In this document: positions 24,948 through 33,245 of the stretch, piece after piece
Layout: each line of letters starts with the position of its first letter
How positions within the stretch are numbered: the stretch's first letter is position 1
Source: Solirubrobacterales bacterium
Lineage (GTDB): Bacteria; Actinomycetota; Thermoleophilia; Solirubrobacterales; 70-9
Assembly (NCBI GenBank): GCA_023958085.1
Contig: JAMLGI010000003.1
Location: 124,001 to 188,000 of the forward strand
Direction: 5' to 3'
DNA length: 64,000 nt
Made by a program: the position numbers and the translations under genes
Notes under the pieces: model-generated
The model's input: only the letters and a program-made list of their open reading frames with translations
The model's database searches: none
Told to the model about the DNA's origin: nothing

Positions 24948-26168
24948 ATGCGGCTTCTCCTGGAACGCCGCCTGTCCGGGACCGTGGCGGTTCTATTGAC
25001 GGTCGCGGCCGCCACCCTGACCGGGGCCGCCTGCGCCGGAGGATCACCCGGGGGCCAGCCTTCCCGGGACGACCGTGCCGCGACGGCCTCCGACCGGGGT
25101 GCTGACGCCGGTCCCAGCGGTTCACCTCGGCTTGCCCGGCTGGGACGGTTCGACTCCCCGGTCGAGATCAAGGCGGCCCCCGGCTACCCGCAGCTCATGT
25201 TCGTGGTCGAGCAGCCGGGCCGGGTGATGCTGCTCCGGCGGGGCCGCAAGCTGAACCAACCCTTCCTCGACCTGCGTGGGCGGGTGAGTGACGGCGGTGA
25301 ACGTGGCCTGCTCTCGATCGCCTTCCCTCCGGACTACCGGCGATCAGGCCGGTTCTACGTCTACTTCACCGACCACCTGGGGAACATCCGGGTGGTCGAG
25401 TATCGGCGCCGGTCCGCAGTCCGGGCCCGGCCGGGTTCAGCCCGGTCGGTAATCACGATCCGTCACCGGGAGAACGACAACCACAACGGTGGCCAGCTCC
25501 AGTTCCTCGGTCACGACCTGTATTTCGGCACCGGCGACGGGGGTGGCGGTGGTGATCCGGACGGACACGCCCAGAACCGGAACTCGCTGCTCGGCAAGCT
25601 GATCCGGATCGATCCCCGCCGGCGGGGCGGGCGGCCCTACACGGTGCCCCGCTCGAATCCCCTGGTGGGGCGCCCCGGCCGCGACCAGATCTTCGCCTGG
25701 GGCCTGCGCAATCCGTTCCGCTGGTCGTTCGACCGGTCCGCCGGAAAGACCCGGATCGCGATCGGCGACGTCGGTCAGGGCCGTTTCGAGGAGATCAACT
25801 TCCTCAATCTCTCCCGGGCGCGCGGCGGCAACTTCGGCTGGAACCGGTTTGAGGGGTTCTCCACCTACACCACGGCCAGACCGGGAACGATCATGCCCTC
25901 GCTCGTCCTCGACCACTCGGACGGCAACTGCTCGGTGATCGGCGGCGTGGTGGTCCGGGACCGTCGCCTTCCCGCGCTCCGCGGCCGCTACCTTTTTGCC
26001 GATCTCTGCCGTGGCCGGATCCTCTCGTTCAGGGCCCGGACCGGACGGGTCGGGGCGGCACGGGCGACCGGCCTGGGTCTCGAACTGCCGACCTCGTTCG
26101 GCACCGGCGCCAACGGAGCGGTCTACGTGACTTCACTGAACGGCCCGGTCTACCGGATCAGCCAGTGA
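24948..26168 (+). CDS. PQQ-dependent sugar dehydrogenase-like (GSDH) secreted protein
   Basis: 406 residues with an N-terminal export signal ending in a possible lipobox (LTGAAC, Cys about 29). The six-bladed propeller of soluble quinoprotein glucose dehydrogenase is evident: FVVEQPGRVMLL, GGERGLLSIAFPPDY, NDNHNGGQLQF with the likely catalytic His, LYFGTGDGG, then FAWGLRNPFRWSFD and IGDVGQGRFEEIN. It would oxidise an aldose outside the membrane using PQQ. A TACGAT -10 (24888-24893) gives a leader of about 48 bases; no ribosome site is clear. Confidence 0.85.
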   Translation: MRLLLERRLSGTVAVLLTVAAATLTGAACAGGSPGGQPSRDDRAATASDRGADAGPSGSPRLARLGRFDSPVEIKAAPGYPQLMFVVEQPGRVMLLRRGRKLNQPFLDLRGRVSDGGERGLLSIAFPPDYRRSGRFYVYFTDHLGNIRVVEYRRRSAVRARPGSARSVITIRHRENDNHNGGQLQFLGHDLYFGTGDGGGGGDPDGHAQNRNSLLGKLIRIDPRRRGGRPYTVPRSNPLVGRPGRDQIFAWGLRNPFRWSFDRSAGKTRIAIGDVGQGRFEEINFLNLSRARGGNFGWNRFEGFSTYTTARPGTIMPSLVLDHSDGNCSVIGGVVVRDRRLPALRGRYLFADLCRGRILSFRARTGRVGAARATGLGLELPTSFGTGANGAVYVTSLNGPVYRISQ

Positions 26169-26196
26169 ACCTTCCCGCTCCGGGTAGCCTGGGTCG

Positions 26197-26215
26197 CCCC
26201 GGTTGGCTCGGGGCT
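26197..26215. terminator. Short hairpin between convergent genes
   Basis: GCCCCG, seven bases, CGGGGC, between the stops of the dehydrogenase (+) and DUF2149 (-) genes. No T-tract. Confidence 0.35.
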
Positions 26216-26237
26216 GGCAGGCGAGGGCGGATGCCGG

Positions 26238-26645
26238 TCACGGGGTCGCCGGAGCTGACGGAGTGGCAGGGGTCGCCGGTAGCGGGTCTGTACCGGTGGC
26301 ACCGGTTGCGCCGGTGGTTCCGGTCGGACCCGGTTTGACCACGATCGTGCGACCGTCCTCAAGCCGGTAGAGCCGGCCGATCGGCTCGCCCCGCCCCACC
26401 ACCTCTTCGCCAGGCGGAATCTCGATCTGTTCGACCGTCTCGTCGGGCTTGGCCAGCACGGAGTCGGCCGGGACCTTGTTCGCTTTCTCCGGATTGGTGA
26501 TCGCCTCGGTCAGGTCCATCGAGGAGAGCGCCGCCAACAGGAATCCGACCGAGAGGATGATCCCGATGTCGAACAGGTTGACCAGTCCGTCCAGCGGGTC
26601 ACCGGCACGGTCCTCCCGGACCCGGGCTCTGGCGGTCACCTTCAC
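26238..26645 (-). CDS. DUF2149-family membrane protein (ExbD-like partner)
   Basis: 135 residues from a GTG that overlaps the ExbB-like gene stop (GTGA). One membrane helix near residues 25-45 follows the family motif DPLDGLVNLFDIGIILSVGFLLA. The rest is extracytoplasmic and ends in a low-complexity tail (GPTGTTGATGATGTDPLPATPATP). In other prokaryotes DUF2149 proteins are encoded next to MotA/TolQ/ExbB channel proteins and are thought to act as their ExbD/TolR-like partner. It lies 3' of the channel gene under the shared iron-box promoter. Confidence 0.75.
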   Translation of the reverse strand: MKVTARARVREDRAGDPLDGLVNLFDIGIILSVGFLLAALSSMDLTEAITNPEKANKVPADSVLAKPDETVEQIEIPPGEEVVGRGEPIGRLYRLEDGRTIVVKPGPTGTTGATGATGTDPLPATPATPSAPATP

Positions 26646-27328
26646 GGATTCCCCATCGAAACCTGGGTGGTGTGACCGTGCTCGACCGGGGACGGCACCA
26701 GCGGCCGGATCTCCTTCTCGGGCGAGAGGTTGGCCGCCGCGTACTCGACGTCGGAGAAGTCCTGGGCGTACAGCCGGTCACGGATCAGCGAGACGCCGAA
26801 GGCCAGGGCCCCGATCAGGATTCCGGCGACGGTGACCCCGAAGGCGACCCGGAGGTTCTCGGTGAGCTGGGTGACGTTCCCTTCGGCCAGCCCGGCGAGC
26901 GCCGGGGAGAGCGGGATCAGGGTGCCCATCAGCCCGAGTGCGGGACCCATCCGGACCAGAATGCGGGTTCGTTCGAGCCGCTTGAGTGAACGGTAGTCGT
27001 AGTCGGCCATCCGTTTCGAGATCCGGTTCTGGGCGTCGGGCAGGGGACGCATGGTGATCACCGACTCCATTGCGCTTCGCATCGAGGCGCTCCACGCCAC
27101 CGCGGAGAGCGAAGTTATGGCGCCGATCTCGTTGCCCTGGGCCAGTTCGGATTCGGCCCGGTCGACGGCGGCTTCGAGGGCCGGACCGGAACGCCACCGG
27201 CGGCGCCAGAGCTCGGCGATGAGGATGCCGATCTCGACCACGACCCAAGCCAAACCGAGGAGGGTGATGGCGAGCACCGGCCAGCGCAGCGCATCGGAAA
27301 TGGAAAATAGGAATTCTTCGATCTGCAA
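26642..27328 (-). CDS. MotA/TolQ/ExbB-family proton channel protein
   Basis: 228 residues from TTG 27328. Three membrane segments: residues 12-35 (ALRWPVLAITLLGLAWVVVEIGIL), 125-150 (RMGPALGLMGTLIPLSPALAGL) and 165-185 (LRVAFGVTVAGILIGALAFGVSLI). The second and third are the conserved ExbB/TolQ pore helices (GPALGLMGTLIPL; AFGVTVAGILIG). Such proteins use the proton gradient to energise transport at the cell envelope. TACAAT (complement of 27340-27345) lies 11 bases upstream and adjoins an iron box, predicting repression by an iron-sensing regulator. Confidence 0.8.
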   Translation of the reverse strand: MQIEEFLFSISDALRWPVLAITLLGLAWVVVEIGILIAELWRRRWRSGPALEAAVDRAESELAQGNEIGAITSLSAVAWSASMRSAMESVITMRPLPDAQNRISKRMADYDYRSLKRLERTRILVRMGPALGLMGTLIPLSPALAGLAEGNVTQLTENLRVAFGVTVAGILIGALAFGVSLIRDRLYAQDFSDVEYAAANLSPEKEIRPLVPSPVEHGHTTQVSMGNP

Positions 27329-27345
27329 AGCGGCTGCCGATTGTA

Positions 27346-27359
27346 ATAGGTAAGCCTAA
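27346..27359. promoter_or_regulatory. IdeR/DmdR-like iron box between the fhuF-like and exbB-like genes
   Basis: Reading ATAGGTAAGCCTAA, it matches 12 of 14 positions of the left part of the actinobacterial iron box (TTAGGTTAGCCTAA core). The remaining right end does not match. It directly adjoins the minus-strand -10 box at 27340-27345 and lies 42 bases before the plus-strand start. Confidence 0.6.
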
Positions 27360-27400
27360 GAGTGATCGGGTACGCCCGGCAACTGGGAGACTGAGAGGGC

Positions 27401-28129
27401 ATGGCAGAGATCGAACGGGCGATCGCCAGGATTACTGCGGCTCGGGCCGACGGTTACGGGATCATTGTCCAGCGACGGGCCGGTTCCGGGGCCGGCTGGG
27501 TCGAGGCCGTCGCGCTTGGCGCCGATCCGGACCTGACCGCGGAGACGGTTGGCGCGGTTCAGGGGATGTACGGGGATCTGGAACCGTACATCCAGGCGGA
27601 ATGGATGCTGGAGAGCCTGGCCCGCGGGGTCGCCGATCTTGCCGGATCGTTCGCCCTGGCCGTGCGGGCGATCCCGGATCTGGCTCCCGACCGGGTACTA
27701 CTCGCGATTGAAGGTGGCCTGGTCCGGGCGACCGCGGTCACCTCGGACCGACTTGATGAGGCCGACCTTCCGGGTTTGGCGAAACTGCTCCGGGAAGGTT
27801 TCACCGAGCTGGTCGCGCCGACGATCGGGTGGATCGACGGTCAGGGCCTGCGTCCCGCGAAGACCCTCTGGCACGCTGCTGCCGACCGGCTGGCCCAGTC
27901 TCTGGTCTGGTCCGGCAAGGCCTTTGATCGTCCGGACGAGGCGCTGGAGCTGACCCGGCTCACGGTCGGCCCGGAGAGCCCGGATCCCCGGCTCCGGATC
28001 GAGATCAGGCGAGCCGAGGACGAGTACGGCGACGAGTACCACCTCCGCAACACCTGCTGCCTCGCCTACCGCACCGAGGGCGGGGAGCTCTGCCAGTCCT
28101 GCCCCCTCCAGAAAACCCACACCCCCTGA
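27401..28129 (+). CDS. FhuF-like ferric-siderophore reductase
   Basis: 242 residues. The C-terminus holds the hallmark FhuF 2Fe-2S motif RNTCCLAYRTEGGELCQSCPL: an adjacent Cys pair, ten residues, then CxxC. The N-terminal 200 residues are Ala/Leu-rich and fit the FhuF body, with no signal peptide. FhuF proteins reduce ferric iron from hydroxamate siderophores in the cytoplasm. The gene is divergent from the ExbB-like channel and shares the iron box, supporting iron-starvation control. It begins at ATG 27401 after a weak GAGAGGG site. Confidence 0.85.
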   Translation: MAEIERAIARITAARADGYGIIVQRRAGSGAGWVEAVALGADPDLTAETVGAVQGMYGDLEPYIQAEWMLESLARGVADLAGSFALAVRAIPDLAPDRVLLAIEGGLVRATAVTSDRLDEADLPGLAKLLREGFTELVAPTIGWIDGQGLRPAKTLWHAAADRLAQSLVWSGKAFDRPDEALELTRLTVGPESPDPRLRIEIRRAEDEYGDEYHLRNTCCLAYRTEGGELCQSCPLQKTHTP

Positions 28130-28142
28130 CCAGACCCACATC

Positions 28143-28191
28143 GTTCTGGAGCCGATAGTGGCGGCCATGTCGCCCAAACCGGCTCCAGAAC
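28143..28191. repeat. 49-bp palindromic unit, copy 1 of pair A
   Basis: Begins GTTCTGGAGCCG and ends CGGCTCCAGAAC (12-bp perfect arms) around a 25-base centre containing ATAGTGGCGG and GTCGCC. Its partner starts 70 bases later. It sits between convergent genes. Confidence 0.85.
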
Positions 28192-28212
28192 CATGGGGTT
28201 CACCACCCACTC

Positions 28213-28261
28213 GTTCTGGAGCCGATAGTGGCGGCCATGTCGCCCAAACCGGCTCCAGAAC
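28213..28261. repeat. 49-bp palindromic unit, copy 2 of pair A
   Basis: Identical to copy 1, and the arms are extended by flanking CCACTC / GAGTGG so that the stem could reach 18 bp. It may also act as a bidirectional terminator. Confidence 0.85.
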
Positions 28262-28277
28262 GAGTGGTGGGGGTGGA

Positions 28278-28784
28278 TCAGCCGGCGGACATTTCGGCTA
28301 GCTTGGCGACTGTGTTCATGTTGCGGGCGGTTGCCACACCGAGATCGAGGGTGAGCTTCGACTGCCCCTGGCCGTCCGGGTAGTGGATGAAGACCTCCCG
28401 GTCGGCGGCGACGAGACGTTCACCGTTCACGCCGCTGGCGATCGCGTCAAGGTCCGGCGGCGGATGACGGTCGAGAAACATCGCAACGACCTTGTTCCCC
28501 GGCTCATCCGGGAAGGGATTGGCGACCACGAGGTCAGCCATCTCCCGGCCGGTTCGGATCAGCACGTCAACCGGCTTGCCGGCGTAGCTCTCCAGTCGAG
28601 TTTCGAGGATCGACCGGGCCCGTTCCGGATCGTCCCCGGTCCGAAAGACGACGTTGCCGCTGGCGATGTAGGTGCGGACGTTCTCGAACCCGGCCTCCTC
28701 GCACATCGTCCTCAGCTCCGCCATCGGCAGCTTGCCGGTTCCGCCCACGTTCACGGCCCTGAGCAGTGCCACCATCGCTTTCAT
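28278..28784 (-). CDS. DUF1697-family protein
   Basis: 168 residues of the DUF1697 family: the N-terminal MVALLRAVNVGGTGKLPMAELR and FENVRTYIASGNVVF are its defining motifs, with a second half around NKVVAMFLDRHPP and QSKLTLDLGVATARNMNTV. These cytoplasmic proteins have a ferredoxin-like fold and no assigned reaction. TATGGT (complement of 28791-28796) lies 6 bases before the ATG, so the gene appears leaderless. Confidence 0.88.
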   Translation of the reverse strand: MKAMVALLRAVNVGGTGKLPMAELRTMCEEAGFENVRTYIASGNVVFRTGDDPERARSILETRLESYAGKPVDVLIRTGREMADLVVANPFPDEPGNKVVAMFLDRHPPPDLDAIASGVNGERLVAADREVFIHYPDGQGQSKLTLDLGVATARNMNTVAKLAEMSAG

Positions 28785-28810
28785 GACCCCACCATAGATG
28801 CGGCCGTGGA

Positions 28811-29227
28811 TCAGACTCGGAGCAGGACGGCCACCATGGTGCCGAGCGTGGCGGTGGTGAGACTGAACATCCCGACCATCATGGTTCGCTGCAGACTGTC
28901 CATGCGGTTTTCCAACCGACTGAACCGGTCTTCGTTCCGACCATTCTGGTCATGGAACTGAGCGTCCATCCGGTCGAATCGGTCGTCCATCCGGTCGAAT
29001 CGGTCGTCCATCCGGTCGAATCGGTCGTCCATCCGGTCGAAACGTTCGTCGACCTGATCGAATCGGGCCTCGGTTCGGGCCTCCATTGCCCGCATCTCCT
29101 CTCGGAACTGCCGGTGGTCCTCCTCATTTCTGGCGAAACCGTCCCGGATCACCTGCACGAGGTCATCGAGCCGTTCATCGGTCCAGGCGGACCGTGACGG
29201 GCGATCGGTGTGAGGTTGACTCACCAT
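28811..29227 (-). CDS. Coiled-coil protein with C-terminal membrane anchor
   Basis: 138 residues from ATG 29227 (M-V-S-Q-P-H), preferred over a Met seven codons upstream because TACTCT ends 6 bases before it. The centre is a heptad coiled coil with four near-identical copies of RFDRMDD encoded by 21-bp DNA repeats, and a C-terminal helix (MVGMFSLTTATLGTMVAVLL) anchors it in the membrane. The architecture resembles small trimeric-coil or t-SNARE-like bacterial proteins of unknown function. The promoter is near consensus. Confidence 0.75.
   Translation of the reverse strand: MVSQPHTDRPSRSAWTDERLDDLVQVIRDGFARNEEDHRQFREEMRAMEARTEARFDQVDERFDRMDDRFDRMDDRFDRMDDRFDRMDAQFHDQNGRNEDRFSRLENRMDSLQRTMMVGMFSLTTATLGTMVAVLLRV
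28963..29046. repeat. 21-bp tandem repeat (four copies) inside the coiled-coil gene
   Basis: Copies begin at 28963, 28984, 29005 and 29026, the unit starting CGTCCATCCGGTCGAATCG; each encodes one heptad on the minus strand. The last copy varies at its end. The length could vary by slippage in whole heptads. Confidence 0.85.
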
Positions 29228-29233
29228 GAAACA

Positions 29234-29261
29234 AGAGTAGACGTTCAAACCTGTCCGTCAA
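29234..29261 (-). promoter_or_regulatory. Promoter of the coiled-coil gene
   Basis: On the minus strand TTGACG (complement of 29256-29261), a 16-base spacer and TACTCT (complement of 29234-29239), then six bases to the ATG. This is the clearest leaderless promoter in the window. Confidence 0.7.
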
Positions 29262-29333
29262 GCGGTTTTCGGCAGATTTGACTGAACTGGCCGACACCTT
29301 TCGCTGTTTCGTGAGTTTCTGCGCAGATTTCTT

Positions 29334-29355
29334 GAGCAACCCCCTTCGGTTGCTC
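29334..29355. other. 8-bp hairpin upstream of metH
   Basis: GAGCAACC (29334-29341), six bases, GGTTGCTC (29348-29355), between divergent genes and about 40 bases before the metH -10 box. It could be an operator; it is not in the transcript if metH is leaderless. Confidence 0.35.
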
Positions 29356-29409
29356 GGGGGAACGGTGGCTTAAAGGGCTCCCCGGTAGCCAATCGCTAGC
29401 CTCTTTCCC

Positions 29410-32400
29410 ATGTCTGAACGCGATTACCTGTCCGCCGTTGCCGATCACATCGTCGTCTTTGATGGCGGGATGGGCGCGACCCTGGAGATGTTCGACCTGA
29501 CCCAGGAGGACTACGGCGGGCTGGCCGGCAAGTGCCACGAGGCCCTGATTCTCAACCGGCCGGATGTGATCGAGGGGGTTCACACATCGATGCTGGAGGC
29601 TGGGGCCGAGGTGGTGGAAACAGACACCTTCCAGGCCTCCCGGATCAAGCTGGACGAGTGGGGTCTGGCCGAGCACACGGTCGAGATAAACGTGAAGGCA
29701 GCCGAGATCGCCCGCAAGGCGGCCGGGCCGGACCGCTTCGTCGCCGGATCGATCGGCCCGACCGGCCATCTCCCCGCATCTGATGATCCGACCCTCGGCA
29801 ACATCCGTTTCGGCGAACTGGTCGAGGTGTTCACCGAACAGGCCGGTGGCCTGGTCAAGGGTGGCGCCGACCTGATCATCATCGAGACGGTCCAGGACAT
29901 CCTCGAAGCCAAGGCGGCGATCTTCGGCGCCCGGGCGGCGTTCGAGGAGATCGGCCGGGCGGTGCCGATCCAGGTTTCCGTCTCACTTCTGCCGAACGGC
30001 GGCAAGATGCTGCTCGGCACCGACATCTCGGCGATGCTGACCACCCTTGAGGCGCTCAAGGTGGATGTGGTCGGGCTGAACTGCTCGACCGGTCCGGAGG
30101 ACATGCGTGACGCGATCCGCTACCTCGGTGAGAACAGCCCGATGCCGATCCACTGCATCCCCAACGCCGGCCTGCCGCTTCAGGGCCCGGATGGCGAAAC
30201 GATCTTCCCGGAGAAGCCGGAGCCGCTCGCCGCCACCCTGGGCGAGTTTGTCGAGAACTACGGGGTCGGTGTGGTCGGCGGCTGCTGCGGCACCACCCCG
30301 GAGCACATCGCCGCGATCGCGGAACGGGTAAAGGGGATAAAGCCGGCAGCCCGACCGGCCCCGGGGGAGATCCGGGTCTCCTCGATGATGACCTCCACCC
30401 CGCTGGTTCAGGAACCCCGACCGACCCTGGTCGGCGAAAGGGTCAACTCCCAGGGTTCCCGCCGGGCCAAGGAGCTGCTGCTGGCCGAGGACTACGACAC
30501 GATCAACCAGATCGCCGAGGATCAGGTCGAGGGCGGCGCCCACGTGCTGGACATCTGTGTGGCCCTGACCGAACGTCAGGACGAGGACGAGCAGATGCGT
30601 CAGGTGGCGAAACGGATCTCGCTGACCCAGCCCGCCCCGATCCAGGTCGACTCGACCGAACCGGATGTGATCAAGACCACCCTGGAGCAGATCCCCGGCC
30701 GGGCGATCGTCAACTCGGTCAACCTCGAGGCGGGTCGCAAGAAACTGGACACCGTGGTTCCGCTCGCCAAGGCACACGGTGCCTGCCTGATCGCGCTGAC
30801 CATCGACGAGGTCGGCATGGCAAAAACCGCGGACCGCAAGGTCGAGATCGCCCAGACGATCACCGACATGGTCGTGGGTGAGCACGGCATGGACCCCGAG
30901 ACGCTGATCTTCGACTGCCTCACCTTCACCCTGACCACCGGTGACGCAGAGTGGCGGCCGTCCGCGGTCGAGACGATCGAGGGCATCCGCCGGATCAAGG
31001 CGGAGATCCCCGGGGTGAAGACCTCGCTCGGCGTTTCCAACGTCTCCTTCGGGGTCTCCCCCGCCGCCCGGGCGGTGCTCAACTCCGTTTTCCTTCACCA
31101 CTGCGTCCAGGCCGGCCTTGACCTGGCGATGGTCAACCCGAACCACATCACCCCCTACGGCGAGATCTCCGAGGAGGAACGGGAGCTGACCGACGACCTG
31201 GTGCTGAACCGCCGCGAGGACGCGCTCGAGCTCTTCATTCAGCACTTCGAGTCGAAGGGCGAGGTCGAGGAGGACGAGGACGCCGACCCGACCGCCGGGA
31301 TGGAGCCGGAGGAGGCCCTCCACTTCCAGATCCTGCGCCGCAAGAAGGAAGGGGTCGAGGACTGGATCGACAGGTCGGTCGAGAAGATCGGTGCCGTCCC
31401 CACCCTGAACGACGTGCTGCTGCCGGCGATGAAGGAGGTCGGGGACAAGTTCGGGGCCGGCGAGCTGATCCTGCCGTTCGTGCTGCAGTCGGCCGAGGTG
31501 ATGAAGAAAGCGGTCAACCGTCTGGAGAACTACCTCGACCGGATCGAGGGTCACACCAAGGGCCGGGTGGTGGTCGCGACCGTGTTCGGTGACGTTCACG
31601 ACATCGGCAAGTCGCTGGTCAACACGATCCTGACCAACAACGGTTACACCGTGATCGACCTCGGCAAACAGGTCCCGGTGGACACGATCATCGACGCCGC
31701 GATCGAGCATGACGCCGACGCGATCGGCCTCTCGGCCCTGTTGGTTTCCACCTCGAAGCAGATGCCGGCCGCGATCCAGGAACTTCACCGTCGCGAGCTG
31801 GACTACCCGGTGCTGATCGGCGGGGCGGCGATCAACCGTGACTTCGGCCGCCGGGTGCTTTACCCGAACGGACGTGAGAACGACGAGATCTACGGCCCCG
31901 GCGTGTTCTACTGCCGGGACGCCTTCCAGGGTCTCGACACGATGGATGCCCTGGTTGACGGCGAGGCCCGCGAGGCGCTGGTCGAGAAGATGCGCTCAGA
32001 GGCCGAGACCTTCCGCAACAAGCCGCAGGTAGAGGAGAACCTGCCGCCGACCACCGATGACTCGGTCCGTTCCACCGCCAGCACCGACGCCCCGATCCCG
32101 ACCCCGCCCTGGTGGGGTGTGCGGGAGGTCCCCGTGGACTTCGATGAGGTGTTCAAGCACCTCGATCTCCACGTGCTGTTCAAGCTCCACTGGGGTGGCC
32201 GCGGGGTGAAGGGCGAGGAGTGGGAGAAGCTGGTTTCCGAGGAGTTCCGGCCGCGGCTGGAGCGGATGTGGGCCGAGCAGGACTACCTCCACCCCCGCGC
32301 CCGGCTCGGGTACTTCCCTTGCAACGCGGACGGCAACGAGCTGGTGATCTTCGATCCCGAGGATCACGACAGGGAGATCAACCGCCTCGTCTTCCCCCGC

Positions 32401-32982
32401 CAGCCGAAGCACGACCGGATCTGCCTGACCGACTTCTACCGGCCGCTGAACGACGAGGGTGTGCGGGATGTGGTCGCGCTCCAGGGCGTGACCGTCGGCC
32501 CGGAGGTGACCGAGCTGATGGATCGCCTGCGGGACAACGACGAGTTCGCCGAACAGCTCTACACCCACGGGCTCGGGGTCCAGAGCGCCGAGGGTCTGGC
32601 CGAGTGGCTTCATCACGAGGCCCGCAAGCAGCTCGGGATCGGCCCGGCCCAGGGCCGCCGCTACTCCTGGGGCTACCCCGCCTGCCCGGAGCAGTCCGAG
32701 CACGAGAAGGTGTGGCAGCTCCTTCACCTGGAGGAAATCGGCATGTATCTCTCCGGCGGTTTCGCGGTGATGCCAGAGCAGTCCACGGTCGCGATCATCG
32801 CCCACCACCCGCAGGCGGTCTACTTCGGCATGAAGTCCGGCTTCATCCCCAAGGGCGAAGCCCCGGACGAGATCATCATCGGCTCCGACCGCTCCGCCAT
32901 CCCGGAATCAGACCCCCGAGACGCCGCGGTCGAGTCCGAAGGCGAAGCCGCCGCAGCCCCGGCCACCGAAGCCACTACCTAA
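29410..32982 (+). CDS. metH: Cobalamin-dependent methionine synthase
   Basis: 1190 residues, full-length MetH. Domains: homocysteine methyltransferase (about 1-310, with zinc Cys in VVGGCCGTTPEH), pterin/methyltetrahydrofolate binding (about 330-610, LVGERVNSQGSRRAKELL), cobalamin cap and binding (about 640-880; DVHDIGKSLV supplies the cobalt-ligating His) and the AdoMet reactivation domain (about 910-1170, RYSWGYPACPEQ). It methylates homocysteine in the cytoplasm. TAGCCT (29397-29402) is 7 bases before the ATG, so the mRNA is probably leaderless and no cobalamin riboswitch is present. The C-terminus has a short Ala/Glu tail. Confidence 0.96.
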   Translation: MSERDYLSAVADHIVVFDGGMGATLEMFDLTQEDYGGLAGKCHEALILNRPDVIEGVHTSMLEAGAEVVETDTFQASRIKLDEWGLAEHTVEINVKAAEIARKAAGPDRFVAGSIGPTGHLPASDDPTLGNIRFGELVEVFTEQAGGLVKGGADLIIIETVQDILEAKAAIFGARAAFEEIGRAVPIQVSVSLLPNGGKMLLGTDISAMLTTLEALKVDVVGLNCSTGPEDMRDAIRYLGENSPMPIHCIPNAGLPLQGPDGETIFPEKPEPLAATLGEFVENYGVGVVGGCCGTTPEHIAAIAERVKGIKPAARPAPGEIRVSSMMTSTPLVQEPRPTLVGERVNSQGSRRAKELLLAEDYDTINQIAEDQVEGGAHVLDICVALTERQDEDEQMRQVAKRISLTQPAPIQVDSTEPDVIKTTLEQIPGRAIVNSVNLEAGRKKLDTVVPLAKAHGACLIALTIDEVGMAKTADRKVEIAQTITDMVVGEHGMDPETLIFDCLTFTLTTGDAEWRPSAVETIEGIRRIKAEIPGVKTSLGVSNVSFGVSPAARAVLNSVFLHHCVQAGLDLAMVNPNHITPYGEISEEERELTDDLVLNRREDALELFIQHFESKGEVEEDEDADPTAGMEPEEALHFQILRRKKEGVEDWIDRSVEKIGAVPTLNDVLLPAMKEVGDKFGAGELILPFVLQSAEVMKKAVNRLENYLDRIEGHTKGRVVVATVFGDVHDIGKSLVNTILTNNGYTVIDLGKQVPVDTIIDAAIEHDADAIGLSALLVSTSKQMPAAIQELHRRELDYPVLIGGAAINRDFGRRVLYPNGRENDEIYGPGVFYCRDAFQGLDTMDALVDGEAREALVEKMRSEAETFRNKPQVEENLPPTTDDSVRSTASTDAPIPTPPWWGVREVPVDFDEVFKHLDLHVLFKLHWGGRGVKGEEWEKLVSEEFRPRLERMWAEQDYLHPRARLGYFPCNADGNELVIFDPEDHDREINRLVFPRQPKHDRICLTDFYRPLNDEGVRDVVALQGVTVGPEVTELMDRLRDNDEFAEQLYTHGLGVQSAEGLAEWLHHEARKQLGIGPAQGRRYSWGYPACPEQSEHEKVWQLLHLEEIGMYLSGGFAVMPEQSTVAIIAHHPQAVYFGMKSGFIPKGEAPDEIIIGSDRSAIPESDPRDAAVESEGEAAAAPATEATT

Positions 32983-33002
32983 ACCCCCACAGCCTCCCTG
33001 TC

Positions 33003-33051
33003 GTCACGGTGAGGATCGGTACCCCTATTCGGCACCGATCCTCACCGTGAC
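33003..33051. terminator. 18-bp perfect hairpin after metH
   Basis: GTCACGGTGAGGATCGGT (33003-33020), a 13-base loop and its exact reverse complement (33034-33051), beginning 20 bases after the metH stop. There is no U-tract; position suggests termination. Confidence 0.65.
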
Positions 33052-33245
33052 CCCGCTTTCGAGATCCAAATAAACCGGCCTCGCTCAGAGCCGGGGACGA
33101 GTCCTTCGTGGCGACCGCCAATGGTCGTCCCGTGGCAGATGCGGCGCGTCAGGGCTGACGGACCATCCTGCCCCGACCACCTCCGCTGGCGATCGCTCAA
33201 TTGCGGACCCGTGTTGGTCAACGGGCCACCCTCCAGGGAGACCCC
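33052..33245. other. Intergenic region between metH and the M23 peptidase gene
   Basis: No credible gene, RNA or repeat seen. Confidence 0.5.

Noticed and set aside
28143-28261. Short CRISPR-like array
   Set aside because: Only two units per site, strongly palindromic, with a spacer of 21 bases; no cas genes nearby.
29249-29409. Cobalamin riboswitch before metH
   Set aside because: The -10 box ends 7 bases before the start, so there is no room for a leader RNA, and no B12-box sequence is visible.
29983-31788. A 601-codon minus-strand frame inside metH
   Set aside because: Antisense shadow of a complete MetH; no motif, and composition typical of reverse-frame translation.
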